Source of the DNA: an uncultured Prevotellaceae bacterium
GTDB lineage: Bacteria > Bacteroidota > Bacteroidia > Bacteroidales > Bacteroidaceae
Direction of reading: 5' to 3'
DNA: 64,000 nt
Assembly: GCA_902767775.1 (NCBI GenBank)
Contig: CACXIP010000005.1
Coordinates: 206,563-270,562 of the forward strand
Of this stretch, positions 1-8,974 are shown piece by piece. Below the pieces are notes generated by a model. The model searched no databases. It saw nothing but the letters and a program-made list of their open reading frames with translations, and was not told the DNA's origin. Position 1 is the first letter of the stretch; each line of letters opens with the position of its first letter. The translations under genes were made by a program, and so were the position numbers.

Positions 1-78
1 GACCAGGCTATCGTCTTCATGGTCGTCAATGCGACAGAAGTGTACGACATGCTCAATGAGTTTGTGGAGAAACTCTGA
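1..78 (+). CDS. C-terminal fragment, probable MoxR-type AAA ATPase
   Basis: The first 26 codons are open and end in TGA at 76-78; the start lies outside the window. The 25 visible residues carry no diagnostic motif. The assignment is an inference from position: genes for VWA-like proteins of the kind that follows are commonly preceded by a MoxR-family AAA ATPase gene, and the spacing of 47 bases fits one operon. It could be another protein. Confidence 0.45.
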   Translation, partial: DQAIVFMVVNATEVYDMLNEFVEKL

Positions 79-125
79 TTCTCCCCTGTCATCAACATCA
101 ACTCACACAACTAACCGATTATAGC

Positions 126-1295
126 ATGTTGGAACGAATATCAAGGATAACCGAACGTTGGTTTCTCAGTGAGGAAGCCCTGTTCTCTGTCTTCTGCACC
201 CATCGGGTTGTGGAAAACAGCAGCATGGCATGCCATGTCCGTGTAGGAAAGGGCCTCATTGAGGTCAACCCAGACCTTTGTGCAGACATCAGCGACAAGG
301 AATTGGAGGAGCGGCTCCGTGTGGAGGTCATCCGCATCTTGTTGAAGCATCCCTACGACCGCCAGCCTGATGGCTGCAGCGTCACGGCAAGAGCCCTTGG
401 CAGCAACTGCGTCATTGGCGATTCCTATCACCTTCAGAAGGTAGAGATAGAACATCCTTCAGACTTCAAGCTACCATCTAATGGGCACTTCGAGTTCTAT
501 GCCCGCTGCATACAGAAACTTCTCTCGAAAATGGACGGACAGGGCCAGCAAGGTCTCGGCGGCGACGACTCTGAGGATAATTCCCAAAATCAGGGTGAAG
601 GCAGTGAAGACAGTTTCGGCAAGGAGTATGCCGACATCGCCGCCAACTGGCAACAAGACGAGCTGATGGCGGCACAGGTCAACGAAGTCATCCGCGATGT
701 CAACTCATGGGGTTCTCTGCCCGGGAAATTGGTTGAGGAGATAATAGCGTCGACCAAGGCACGGGTGGATTACCGTAAGATTCTGGCCGGATTCCGGGCG
801 ACCATTCTGTCTGAAAAGCGCAAGCTCACCCGCATGCGTCCCAACCGCCGCTCCGGCTTCGAAGCCATGGGCAGCCGCTACGATTTCACGACGAACTTGC
901 TTATCGGTGTGGACAGTAGTGGCAGTATCACAAAAGATGACCTCAGAAACTTCTACTCCACTATCAACCGCTTCTTCCAATATGGAATACAGCAGATTGA
1001 CGTCGTACAGTTTGACACGAATTTGGGCGAGGTACAGACACTGCTCAAAGCGGCGGAGGAAATACAGGTAACCGGACGTGGTGGCACATGTTTCCAACCC
1101 TTCATCGACTTTGTGGCAAGCCATCCCGAATACGACGGTGCACTTATCTACACTGATGGCTATGCCCCGCAACCATCCATACCTGCCAGCATGCGCACAC
1201 CTCTGTGCTGGGTGCTCCGCTCCGAAAAAGAGTTGAAAGAGCATGAACATTGGATGAGCCAAAGTGGCAGAGTATGTGTCATTGAAAACCCATAA
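126..1295 (+). CDS. VWA-like domain protein (DUF2201 type)
   Basis: 389 residues. The C-terminal third (about 255-389) has a von Willebrand A-like fold signature with the metal-binding DSSGS motif near residue 262, and a TGRGGT segment that suits the second MIDAS loop. The N-terminal part resembles the metallopeptidase-like half of DUF2201 proteins, but where a HExxH motif is expected I see only a degenerate LLKHP stretch, so peptidase activity is unlikely. A Gln/Gly/Asp-rich linker lies near residues 138-165. Family members usually work with a MoxR ATPase as a chaperone-like pair; the gene upstream is probably that partner. The next gene starts 15 bases downstream and is likely co-transcribed. 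Confidence 0.8.
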   Translation: MLERISRITERWFLSEEALFSVFCTHRVVENSSMACHVRVGKGLIEVNPDLCADISDKELEERLRVEVIRILLKHPYDRQPDGCSVTARALGSNCVIGDSYHLQKVEIEHPSDFKLPSNGHFEFYARCIQKLLSKMDGQGQQGLGGDDSEDNSQNQGEGSEDSFGKEYADIAANWQQDELMAAQVNEVIRDVNSWGSLPGKLVEEIIASTKARVDYRKILAGFRATILSEKRKLTRMRPNRRSGFEAMGSRYDFTTNLLIGVDSSGSITKDDLRNFYSTINRFFQYGIQQIDVVQFDTNLGEVQTLLKAAEEIQVTGRGGTCFQPFIDFVASHPEYDGALIYTDGYAPQPSIPASMRTPLCWVLRSEKELKEHEHWMSQSGRVCVIENP

Positions 1296-1309
1296 AGATT
1301 CCCAACCAT

Positions 1310-2497
1310 ATGATAAAAGAATTCTCGGAAAATGTTCAGAAACTGTTCGACGAGACTGTTCAAGACAGGTCTGTACAGTCCAATCAAACCGCCGCAGACC
1401 TGATCACAACCCTTCACCGAAAAGTGACCCAACCGATACAGGTCAAAACAGACAGCACATGTGTGCATGCAATATATTACAACGTTTCGGTCACCATAAA
1501 AAGCGACCTGTCGAGCATGGACATTGCCTACAACAGCGATTACCAGATGACGTTCCGCGACCTCACCTCATGCGACCTCCACCAGTTGTCAGAGTTCATC
1601 CTCGCCCTGGAGCGTGACATCCCCAAATGGCGTCACATCTGGATTGCTGACGACAAGTTGCGCAAGGAGAAAGCCAAGATTGGGGAGCGGGTGAAATCGG
1701 CGTTGCGGCAGTTCCGTTCTGACTGGATGGCAGAGTGGCTGCCCGATGACAAGAAAAAGATTGAGCTTTTCCGTATCAAATACTACAACCTGCAAGCGTG
1801 CAAAATGTGCCTTGACAACGACAACCCCTATTGGGAGAACAAGAACACGGAAGCAGAAATCTTTGAAGAATGTCGAACCCTGCACATGGACCCCCCAATG
1901 GAACAGTGGTATGCCGACTTTACCAGCTACGTTGAGGGATGCAAGCAGATGCGTGATGAGCGTGAACGCAAAAGAGAGGAACTGGAACGAGAACTGGAGA
2001 AGACACGTCATCTCATCCGGATAAAGCGGTTGAAGTTGGAGACACTCATCAACACAATAGAGTTTAATGACAATTTCAGTGTGACGGTCGAGCAAAACTA
2101 TCCTAAATATCACTCCGGTTTCTTGATCTTGCAACCTATACTATCTATACCATCTATGGATGGCAATTTTCTGATGAGATTCAAAATCAATGATGCCAGT
2201 ACGTCTTTTTGTGTAAAAATCAAAGATGTCGACCGCCGCATTCCGACAATCATAAGTGCCATCAAACGAGTCAATGACATGATTCCCGAATTGCACAACA
2301 CACTCGCAGATGAAGGCCATCAATACTATCTGGTCAATGAAGGAATGCTCATGGGACGGAGAATAGAAGATATCGGCGAACCTTTCTATATTGTAAAATA
2401 TTCACATAAGAAAAGACGTGCCATACCTTGTCAGAATCTTGCCTCAAGCCGTGTGGTCAATAGGATTAACGCTGTATTCAGAGAACTTCTTGTCTGA
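1310..2497 (+). CDS. Hypothetical protein with central coiled coil
   Basis: 395 residues, family not recognised. A highly charged Arg/Glu-rich helix at about 210-245 should form a coiled coil. There is no signal peptide or clear membrane segment, so it is probably cytoplasmic. It begins 15 bases after the VWA-like gene, which suggests a third component of a MoxR/VWA-type system. The last stretch (about 245-395) is more AT-rich than the first part but stays in one uninterrupted frame. The function is unknown. Confidence 0.7.
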   Translation: MIKEFSENVQKLFDETVQDRSVQSNQTAADLITTLHRKVTQPIQVKTDSTCVHAIYYNVSVTIKSDLSSMDIAYNSDYQMTFRDLTSCDLHQLSEFILALERDIPKWRHIWIADDKLRKEKAKIGERVKSALRQFRSDWMAEWLPDDKKKIELFRIKYYNLQACKMCLDNDNPYWENKNTEAEIFEECRTLHMDPPMEQWYADFTSYVEGCKQMRDERERKREELERELEKTRHLIRIKRLKLETLINTIEFNDNFSVTVEQNYPKYHSGFLILQPILSIPSMDGNFLMRFKINDASTSFCVKIKDVDRRIPTIISAIKRVNDMIPELHNTLADEGHQYYLVNEGMLMGRRIEDIGEPFYIVKYSHKKRRAIPCQNLASSRVVNRINAVFRELLV

Positions 2498-2536
2498 AAA
2501 GGACAAAAGTCGTGCGCCAACATGAAGTAAAAATCT

Positions 2537-2776
2537 CCCGAATTAGCGAATTGGAGAATTGGTGAGCACTAAATAATTCGATAATTCGAAAAGTGAGAAG
2601 AATAACTATCCCGAATTATCGAATTAGAGAATTGGTGTGCCTAAATTCGAAAATTCGAAAATTCGTGACATAAAAAACTCCCGAATTAGCGAATTGGAGA
2701 ATTGGTGAGCACTAAATAATTCGAAAATTCGAAAATTCGTGACATAAAAAAACTCCCGAATTAGCGAATTCTGAAT
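2537..2776. repeat. Tandem repeat, ~73-bp unit, 3.3 copies
   Basis: Units begin with CCCGAATTA at 2537, 2610, 2680 and 2755, giving periods of 73, 70 and 75 bases. Each unit holds short inverted words such as CGAATT/AATTCG and runs of TTCGAAAA. The last copy is cut after about 20 bases. The array fills most of the 444-base gap before putA, and I see no ORF in it. Confidence 0.85.
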
Positions 2777-2868
2777 TCAAGTTGACAAGGAAGCCCAAGA
2801 AGAATAAAAAGAAACAGCTGCAAATGAAAAAATATTTGAGAAATATTCATTTGCGCTGTTTTTTTTGT

Positions 2869-2876
2869 TATATTTG
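2869..2876 (+). promoter_or_regulatory. Probable -7 box of putA promoter
   Basis: TATATTTG matches the Bacteroidetes -7 consensus TAnnTTTG, 66 bases ahead of the chosen putA start. A TTTG lies 15 bases upstream (2850-2853), closer than the usual 19-21, so the -33 element is uncertain. Confidence 0.5.
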
Positions 2877-2941
2877 CCTCGCAATTGTTACCGATACAAT
2901 TTAGAAAACACACCATTCGACTTGTTAATCGTATCATCATT

Positions 2942-5900
2942 ATGGAAGAACAGAAACTGCCGACAATCGAAGAGGTTTTCTCATGGATGAGGAAACTATA
3001 CGACGAGAGTTACTCTGGTTTGACAAAACTTGAGAAAGAGGAACAACACATGTATGGCACGATGGTCACCACCCCCAGCGACAAGAAATTCATCGTGCGA
3101 ATGCTCGACGAGACGAGTCAGGTGAGAGACACGCAGAAACTCGCCGTCAGGGTCAAGGACCTGATTGACCAATATGGCATACCCCACTTCCTCGGCCCCA
3201 CCGACCATTGCCTCTTCTGGATGTACCAAAAATTCGCCTACCTGCCCCTGTTCAACTGGGCAGCCGTCCCCATCATCAAATGGCGCCTCCGCCGCGATAC
3301 AAGCCGTGTCATCATCAATGCCGCACGTCCCAACCTGACCAAGCATCTTGCCACGCGCTTCGACCAAAACATAGGCCAGAACGTGAATCTCCTCGGAGAG
3401 GTGGTGCTCGGCGACGGTGAGGCCGACAAGAGATACCAATCATATCTGGAGGCACTCAAGGAACCCGACATCAACTACATCTCAGTGAAAATCTCCGGCA
3501 TCTATGCCCAGACACATGCACTGAACTACAAGGAGAGCATGCCCGAACTCGTCAGGCGCATGTCAGAACTCTATCAGGCAGCCATCGACAACCCCTATAC
3601 CGATGCCGACGGTGTGAAACGCTACAAGTTCATCAACCTCGACATGGAGGAGTACAAGGATGCCCATCTCACCATGAAGTTGTTTAAGGACGTGCTCTCG
3701 CTGCCACAGTTCAAGAACTACGAGGCAGGCATCGTGGTGCAGGCCTATCTGCCCGACGCATGGGATTTCCAGACCGAACTGCTGGAGTTTGCGAGGAAGC
3801 GCGTGGCGGAAGGTGGCGCCCCCATCAAGATGCGCATCGTGAAAGGCTGCAACCTCGACATGGAGAACATCGTGAGCTACATGCGAGGATGGCCCAACCC
3901 CGTGCGCTCCAACAAGACCGAGGTGGATGCCAACTATCTCCACATCATCGAGCGCGGACTGAAACCCGAGAATGCCAAGGTGCTCCATATCGGCATGGCA
4001 TCGCACAACCTCTTCACCATCTCCTACGCCTATCTGCTCACCGAGCGCTACCACACCCCGAAGGACTGCTTCTGCTTCGAGATGCTCGAGGGCATGGCCA
4101 ACCATGTGTGGCGGGCGCAGAAGAAGTTTGGCAACCACGTCATCCTCTATACGCCCGTGGTGAAAAAGGAACACTTCCTCAATGCCATCTCATACTTGGT
4201 GCGCCGAATGGACGAGAACACCGCTCCCGACAATTTCCTCACCCATTCCTTCTCGCTCAAGCCCGGCACCAAGGAATGGAAAGAACTCGAGCAGCAGTTT
4301 ATCGATGCCTACAACATGAAAGACAGCATCAGCCATGTCCCCACCCGCACGCAGGACCGCAACAAGCCTTATGAGGGACAGGAGCCACGCGACGAGATGC
4401 TCAATGAACCAGACACCGACTTCGACCGCTTCTGCAACCAAGAATGGGTGGAGAAAATCTTTGCGAAATGGAAGACCGACGGCAAGAAAGCCATCACCCC
4501 CAAGGAGTCGTGGGGCGAGTGGCAGCCAGGGAATCTGCTGCCCACGCAGATAGGCGCCACCCTTGTGTTCAACAACGACCATGTGCGCTATTTCGACCGT
4601 TCGCAGGAAGGCGATGTGCTGGTGTGCGAGATGTCGCGCGCCAACAAAGAGCAGACCCAGCAGATCATCGACATTGCCGCCAAGGACTCTGCAGGTTGGC
4701 GGGCCACCACCATCGAGGAGCGCCACCGACTCATGTACAAGGCAGCCAACATCCTCGGGCAGATGCGCGGCGACCTCAATGGGGCAATGTGCGCCATCAC
4801 CGGCAAGACCATAGAGGAGGCCGACGTGGAGGTTTCGGAAGGCATCGACTACTGCCGTTTCTACACCACCACGATGAAGAAATACGCCGCACTCGGTGAC
4901 ATCGAGATGAAAGGCAAGGGTGTCGTATTGGTATTGTCGCCATGGAACTTCCCCTGCGCCATCCCCTGCGGTGGTGTAGTGGCAGCATTGGCGTCGGGCA
5001 ACACCTGTATTCTGAAACCCGCCACCGTGGCAGCTCCCGTGGCATGGCTCTTCGCCAAAGCATTCTGGGATGCCGGCGTACCCAAGGAAGCCCTGCAGGT
5101 GGTCATTACGGACAAAGAAGCCACACCGCTGCTCACCTCGGCACCGGAAATCAGCCACATCATCCTGACGGGAGGCACCCAGACCGCTCAGACCATCGCC
5201 CGCAACAACCCGCGCAAACCCCTCTCGGCAGAGACGGGAGGCAAGAACGTGATGATTCTCTCGGCCAAGGGCGACCGCGACCATGCCATCATGAACGCCT
5301 GCCGCTCAGCGTTTGGCAATGCCGGACAGAAATGCTCCGCCTGCTCCATATTCCTGGTGGAGCGCTCAGTATATGAATCTGAGGAGTTCATGGAGAAACT
5401 GAAGGACTGTGCCTCGTCGCTCAAGGTGGGCGGTGTATGGAATGCCGGCAACATCGTGGGACCGATGATTACCAACGAGAACGAGAAGTTGCTGAAGGCT
5501 TTTGAACTGGAATCCGGAGAGGAATGGCTTGTACCCCCTGTATTTGTCGACGAGAAACACTATATCCTAAAACCTACCGTGAAGATTGGTGTGAAACCTG
5601 ATTCCTTCACCTTCCGCACCGAACTCTTTGCGCCGTTGCTTGCCGTCACACCTTTCGACAGCCTCGAGGAAGCCGTGAGACTCGTCAACGGACTTGACTA
5701 CGGGCTTACCTCCGGACTGCAGTCGCTCGACGAGCAAGAACAGAGATACTGGAAGGAGCACATCATGGCAGGCAACCTCTACATCAACCGCGGCATCACG
5801 GGAGCCATCGTCAACCGACAGCCGTTTGGTGGCATGAAACTCTCGGCTTTCGGTCCAGGTCTGAAAGCGGGTGGTCCCAACTATTGCTTGCAGTTCATGA

Positions 5901-6421
5901 CCGTGGCAGACAAAGCAGATTCAACCACCGACTACAAGATGTCATACGCCGAATGGTATGAGAAAGAGTTCAAGCACGCGCGCAACATCCAGCCCCACAT
6001 CCGTGGAGAACAGAACGTATTCCGCTACTTGCCACTAAAGGGAGGTATGGTGCTGCGACTCTTCGGCGATGAAACCATGGAACAAGTAGACATGGTGAGA
6101 CTCGCCGCCAAGACTGTCGGTACGCCGCTCACCATCTCTGCTGATGAGAGCCACCCATTGGTGAGCCAATTGCCATCCGTAAGGAAAGAGAGTCTGGAGC
6201 AGTTCTGCAAATTGCTCAACAAATATGAGCGGGTGCGTACGATATCTCCATCGGTGCCCGATGCCGTGTTCGAGGCTGCAGCCGCCTGCGACAAATACAT
6301 CGCACAGTCGGCACCAGTCAGGAACGGCCGCATCGAACTTGCCCTCTATATCAAGGAGCAGTCGATAGCCAATGAATATCACCGCTACGGCTCACAGATA
6401 GAAGTGCCTGAGATTGAGTAG
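2942..6421 (+). CDS. putA: Bifunctional proline dehydrogenase / P5C dehydrogenase
   Basis: 1159 residues from the ATG at 2942. The frame is open from a TTG at 2885, but the ATG sits better behind the -7 box. It oxidises proline to pyrroline-5-carboxylate (FAD-dependent proline dehydrogenase barrel, about residues 60-460) and then to glutamate (NAD-dependent aldehyde dehydrogenase domain, about 540-1010). The catalytic Glu is in AETGGKN near residue 764 and the catalytic Cys in GQKCSAC near residue 798. About 130 further residues follow. There is no N-terminal ribbon-helix-helix domain, so unlike enterobacterial PutA it should not act as a repressor. It stands alone and ends in TAG, showing that TAG is a working stop in this chromosome. 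Confidence 0.95.
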   Translation: MEEQKLPTIEEVFSWMRKLYDESYSGLTKLEKEEQHMYGTMVTTPSDKKFIVRMLDETSQVRDTQKLAVRVKDLIDQYGIPHFLGPTDHCLFWMYQKFAYLPLFNWAAVPIIKWRLRRDTSRVIINAARPNLTKHLATRFDQNIGQNVNLLGEVVLGDGEADKRYQSYLEALKEPDINYISVKISGIYAQTHALNYKESMPELVRRMSELYQAAIDNPYTDADGVKRYKFINLDMEEYKDAHLTMKLFKDVLSLPQFKNYEAGIVVQAYLPDAWDFQTELLEFARKRVAEGGAPIKMRIVKGCNLDMENIVSYMRGWPNPVRSNKTEVDANYLHIIERGLKPENAKVLHIGMASHNLFTISYAYLLTERYHTPKDCFCFEMLEGMANHVWRAQKKFGNHVILYTPVVKKEHFLNAISYLVRRMDENTAPDNFLTHSFSLKPGTKEWKELEQQFIDAYNMKDSISHVPTRTQDRNKPYEGQEPRDEMLNEPDTDFDRFCNQEWVEKIFAKWKTDGKKAITPKESWGEWQPGNLLPTQIGATLVFNNDHVRYFDRSQEGDVLVCEMSRANKEQTQQIIDIAAKDSAGWRATTIEERHRLMYKAANILGQMRGDLNGAMCAITGKTIEEADVEVSEGIDYCRFYTTTMKKYAALGDIEMKGKGVVLVLSPWNFPCAIPCGGVVAALASGNTCILKPATVAAPVAWLFAKAFWDAGVPKEALQVVITDKEATPLLTSAPEISHIILTGGTQTAQTIARNNPRKPLSAETGGKNVMILSAKGDRDHAIMNACRSAFGNAGQKCSACSIFLVERSVYESEEFMEKLKDCASSLKVGGVWNAGNIVGPMITNENEKLLKAFELESGEEWLVPPVFVDEKHYILKPTVKIGVKPDSFTFRTELFAPLLAVTPFDSLEEAVRLVNGLDYGLTSGLQSLDEQEQRYWKEHIMAGNLYINRGITGAIVNRQPFGGMKLSAFGPGLKAGGPNYCLQFMTVADKADSTTDYKMSYAEWYEKEFKHARNIQPHIRGEQNVFRYLPLKGGMVLRLFGDETMEQVDMVRLAAKTVGTPLTISADESHPLVSQLPSVRKESLEQFCKLLNKYERVRTISPSVPDAVFEAAAACDKYIAQSAPVRNGRIELALYIKEQSIANEYHRYGSQIEVPEIE

Positions 6422-6433
6422 AATCTGTCACGC

Positions 6434-6874
6434 CTACCAGCGATATTCACTGATGACTTGCTTGAATACGGGAATATCCGAAACAGAGGCGAACAGCAAC
6501 ATACAGGCACGAAACTTGATGATATCGTTGCCAAAGATACTGTAGGCGGAATGCTCATTGTTGAGCACCGCCTCAGTTATCTCCACCAGCCGTTCCCGGA
6601 GAATGGGATGGGCGATATAGGCGTATGCCTCCTCGCGCCCGTTAATGCCATAAAACTCGGCTATCTCAGTATGTCCCAGTCCCTTCATCTGCGGAAACAC
6701 ATACCACATCCAATGCCCGCGTTTATGCCCTGCCCGCACCTCGGCCAGCGCTTCGGCATAAGTGCTCGTTCCATCGTAGATGCCCCCGCTGTCCTGCGCA
6801 TGGACAAAACGAAGCAGATTGCGTCTGCGGGCCTCTTCCTTCATCTGTTCCGATTGATTTTGTTTATCTTCCAT
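6434..6874 (-). CDS. DUF1810 family protein, copy 1
   Basis: 146 residues from the ATG at 6874; the frame extends upstream to 6925, but that part is AT-rich and poorly protein-like. The core WMWYVFPQMKGLGH and FYGINGREEAYAY words are typical of DUF1810, a small cytoplasmic family of unknown function. It converges on putA, with 12 bases between the stops. A second, shorter and partly AT-rich copy lies at 17342-17734. Confidence 0.9.
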   Translation of the reverse strand: MEDKQNQSEQMKEEARRRNLLRFVHAQDSGGIYDGTSTYAEALAEVRAGHKRGHWMWYVFPQMKGLGHTEIAEFYGINGREEAYAYIAHPILRERLVEITEAVLNNEHSAYSIFGNDIIKFRACMLLFASVSDIPVFKQVISEYRW

Positions 6875-6988
6875 CTCTCTTCTTTTTTCTATAAGCAAAA
6901 TTATCTCATTTTTTATTAAAAACACGCCTTCACACCCAAAAAAAAAGACATCATTTTTGTTTTTTTCTCAAAAACGACCAACTATTGT

Positions 6989-7143
6989 TAGTCGTTTGGT
7001 CGTTTGGGGGGTTAGTCGTTTGGTCGTTTGGACATTTGATTCTTGTTAGGAGTTTAGGAGTCTAGGAGTTTAGGCGATACTCCTACAAGAATGGCGGTGC
7101 ATATTATAAGGAGTTTAGGAGTCTAGGAGTTTAGGAGTTTAGA
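6989..7143. repeat. Period-8 arrays: GTCGTTTG then GGAGTTTA type
   Basis: Three arrays lie in this gene-free stretch: TCGTTTGG-type units at 6989-7031, and GGAGTTTA-type units at 7046-7074 and 7109-7143. A partial copy of the hairpin element (CTCCTACAAGAATGGCGGTG) lies between the last two, at about 7079-7099. The same unit families recur across the window next to unrelated genes. There is no coding signal. Confidence 0.85.
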
Positions 7144-7147
7144 CAAT

Positions 7148-7207
7148 ACTCCTACAAGAATGGCGGTGTAGCGTAGTAGAGACGACCATATATGGCGTCT
7201 CTCCGCC
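7148..7207. repeat. Dispersed ~60-bp hairpin element, copy 1
   Basis: The element starts with ACTCCTACAAGAATGGCGG and ends in TCTCCGCC. It holds a hairpin GAGACG/CGTCTC (7179-7201) around the palindromic CCATATATGG, plus an outer pair GGCGG (7162-7166)/CCGCC (7203-7207). Other copies are at 9011-9071 and 60665-60725, each directly behind GGAGTTTA-type repeats. It may be a non-coding mobile or processed element; no transposase is nearby. Confidence 0.75.
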
Positions 7208-7237
7208 ATACCTGCCGTTCACTCCCCCTCTAAGATA

Positions 7238-7269
7238 AGTTCGGGCGGATTTGCAAATCCGCCCGAACT
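7238..7269. repeat. Perfect 15-bp inverted repeat, 2-base loop
   Basis: AGTTCGGGCGGATTT is followed by GC and its exact reverse complement. It would form a very stable hairpin but has no T-tract, so it is not a classic terminator. It lies between repeat arrays and far from any stop codon. Confidence 0.8.
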
Positions 7270-7393
7270 GTGCTTTCGTGTCCTTTCGTGAATTTCGTGG
7301 TTGATGAAAAAATTCATGGGCGATTGATAGTAATTCATGTTTTTGCTTTCAATATATAAGTGTTGAGGTAATACTAAATTTTCAACTATTTTG

Positions 7394-7433
7394 ATTATGG
7401 TTTCATACATTAAATTATGGTTTCATACATTAA
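7394..7433. repeat. Two tandem 20-bp repeats upstream of sigma gene
   Basis: ATTATGGTTTCATACATTAA occurs twice without a gap, about 57 bases before the -7 box of the sigma factor gene. It could be a paired regulator site, but there is no direct evidence. Confidence 0.7.
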
Positions 7434-7489
7434 AAAGGGATGTTCATACACAACCATGACTATCAGGTATCAATCTTTTAAAAAAGCGT

Positions 7490-7497
7490 TATCTTTG
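7490..7497 (+). promoter_or_regulatory. Probable -7 box before sigma factor gene
   Basis: TATCTTTG fits TAnnTTTG and lies 22 bases before the ATG at 7520. I see no TTTG at the -33 distance. Confidence 0.45.
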
Positions 7498-7519
7498 TAA
7501 CTGAAAAAACGAATATAGT

Positions 7520-8212
7520 ATGGAAAAAAGGAAGGTGATAATTAGAGTTAATGAAAAAAATGAAGTTGAAATTCTGTCTCAGGAAGGAGTAATGGGACTG
7601 ACTCTGGATGAAAAGAAAAAAGGATTTCTTTTTGTGAGAAAATATTATTTCAATCAGTTGGTGGAAAAGGAAAGGAAAAATGTGTTGTTGAAGTTGGGTG
7701 TGATGTTTGGTGGTTTGAGGTTTGAAGATTTGGAGGAGGTATATGATGATGGATGTTTGGTGTTGTGGGGAAAGATGATGGATAAGGATTTTGAGTTGAG
7801 GGAAGAATGTATGGTAGGATATTTGGTGAAGGTTTGTAGGAATATTGGGATGCATTATTTGAGGAAGGTGAGAAATGATGTGATGAGTTTGGAGTGGATG
7901 ATGGAGAATAGGTTTGGAGGAGTGGATGAAGATGTGAATGGTTTGGAGGAGATGTTTGATATATTGGCTGAGAAAGAAGATGAGGAAGTGAAATATAAGA
8001 AGTTGGAAAAGGTGTGGAAGAGGTTGAAGGATGTGGATAGGATGATTTTGGAGTGTTTTTATGTGGAAGGATGTAGGATGGATGAGATAGCAAAGAGGAT
8101 AGGTTATAAGAATGGTGATAGTGTGAAGAGTAAGAAAAATAGGATATTGAGGAGGATGATGAGTATGATGAAAGAGGAGGCGAATCTTAATGATTTGCCC
8201 CTCGTCGCCTGA
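7520..8212 (+). CDS. Small sigma-70 family (ECF-like) sigma factor
   Basis: 230 residues. Residues about 70-120 look like sigma region 2, and about 165-215 like region 4 with a helix-turn-helix (VEGCRMDEIAKRIGY). It probably directs RNA polymerase to a small regulon; no anti-sigma gene is adjacent. The odd feature is base use: from 7681 to 8160 the coding strand holds only 3 C in 480 bases. Leu is TTG or TTA, Arg AGA or AGG, Ser AGT, and residues that need C in the codon (Thr, Pro, Gln, Ala, His) are nearly absent. The first 50 and last 15 codons are normal. The antisense strand is open as a by-product of the missing C. Confidence 0.75.
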   Translation: MEKRKVIIRVNEKNEVEILSQEGVMGLTLDEKKKGFLFVRKYYFNQLVEKERKNVLLKLGVMFGGLRFEDLEEVYDDGCLVLWGKMMDKDFELREECMVGYLVKVCRNIGMHYLRKVRNDVMSLEWMMENRFGGVDEDVNGLEEMFDILAEKEDEEVKYKKLEKVWKRLKDVDRMILECFYVEGCRMDEIAKRIGYKNGDSVKSKKNRILRRMMSMMKEEANLNDLPLVA

Positions 8213-8379
8213 GGAAACGACATTGGCCAACAATTATTCCATTTGCATATCACCCTAAAAATCAACAACTTTTATCCAGTGATAGTTTTTGAGTATTTGA
8301 AGACTCTTTATAAATATAATTGATAGAAACCATCGTGCGACTGAAGGTCGCAAACAATAGAACTATAAAAATCTGTATT

Positions 8380-8919
8380 ATGATAAGAACAATCAAAAAG
8401 TGGCTGAAAATCATACTGGCTATTATAGTGGTCATGATTGTGGCAGACTGGCTGCTTCCTGCCGAAATCCAAAACCCAGTGGAGGGCTGCGGCAAGGAGA
8501 GTTATAATCCTAAATCGTTCTGGCACCCTTGGGGCGACCACAATCATCGCGGCATAGACATCTTTGCCAAAAAGGGAACCCCAGTCCATCCCGCAATAGG
8601 CGGAATAGTTATCGCTGCTGCGCATGATTACGGCATTGGCGGAAACATCGTGATGATATTCAGTTCTAAACTGCGTCTTCACTACTATGCCCACATGAGT
8701 GAGATTGACACCCATGTCGGTGCTATCGTCACCACAAAGTCTGTCATCGGCAAGGTGGGAGACACAGGTAATGCTGCGGGGAAGCCCCCACACCTGCACT
8801 ACAGCATATCCTCCATCATCCCCCAGGGTGACGGGCATTGGGATCCGAAAAAGCTTCTCTTTTTCATCAATCCTATCAAGGAATTGGAAAGGCCCTCGCA
8901 AAAAGACGGAAATAATTGA
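8380..8919 (+). CDS. M23 family metallopeptidase
   Basis: 179 residues from the ATG at 8380, preferred over an upstream TTG at 8320. One membrane anchor lies at about 8-25, then a LytM/M23 domain with zinc ligands His56 and Asp60 (HRGID) and His138/His140 (HLHY). The predicted role is cleavage of peptide cross-links in peptidoglycan, outside the inner membrane. M23 domains here are short and lack extra binding modules. It heads a run of small cell-wall enzymes (YiiX-like, CHAP-like, YkuD_2-type) up to 15.1 kb. Confidence 0.9.
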   Translation: MIRTIKKWLKIILAIIVVMIVADWLLPAEIQNPVEGCGKESYNPKSFWHPWGDHNHRGIDIFAKKGTPVHPAIGGIVIAAAHDYGIGGNIVMIFSSKLRLHYYAHMSEIDTHVGAIVTTKSVIGKVGDTGNAAGKPPHLHYSISSIIPQGDGHWDPKKLLFFINPIKELERPSQKDGNN

Positions 8920-8935
8920 TGATAAAATACATGCA

Positions 8936-8963
8936 TTCGTGTCCTTTCGTGAATTTCGTGGTT
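8936..8963. repeat. 28-bp repeat, second copy of 7275-7302
   Basis: TTCGTGTCCTTTCGTGAATT plus TCGTGGTT matches 7275-7302 exactly. Related words occur near 61085. It is one piece of the mosaic intergenic repeats. Confidence 0.75.
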
Positions 8964-8974
8964 AAAAACAATTT

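Noticed and set aside
7478-8233. 251-codon minus-strand ORF opposite the sigma factor
   Set aside because: It is open because the plus strand lacks C. Its product is Pro/His/Thr/Ser low-complexity, while the plus strand shows sigma regions 2 and 4.
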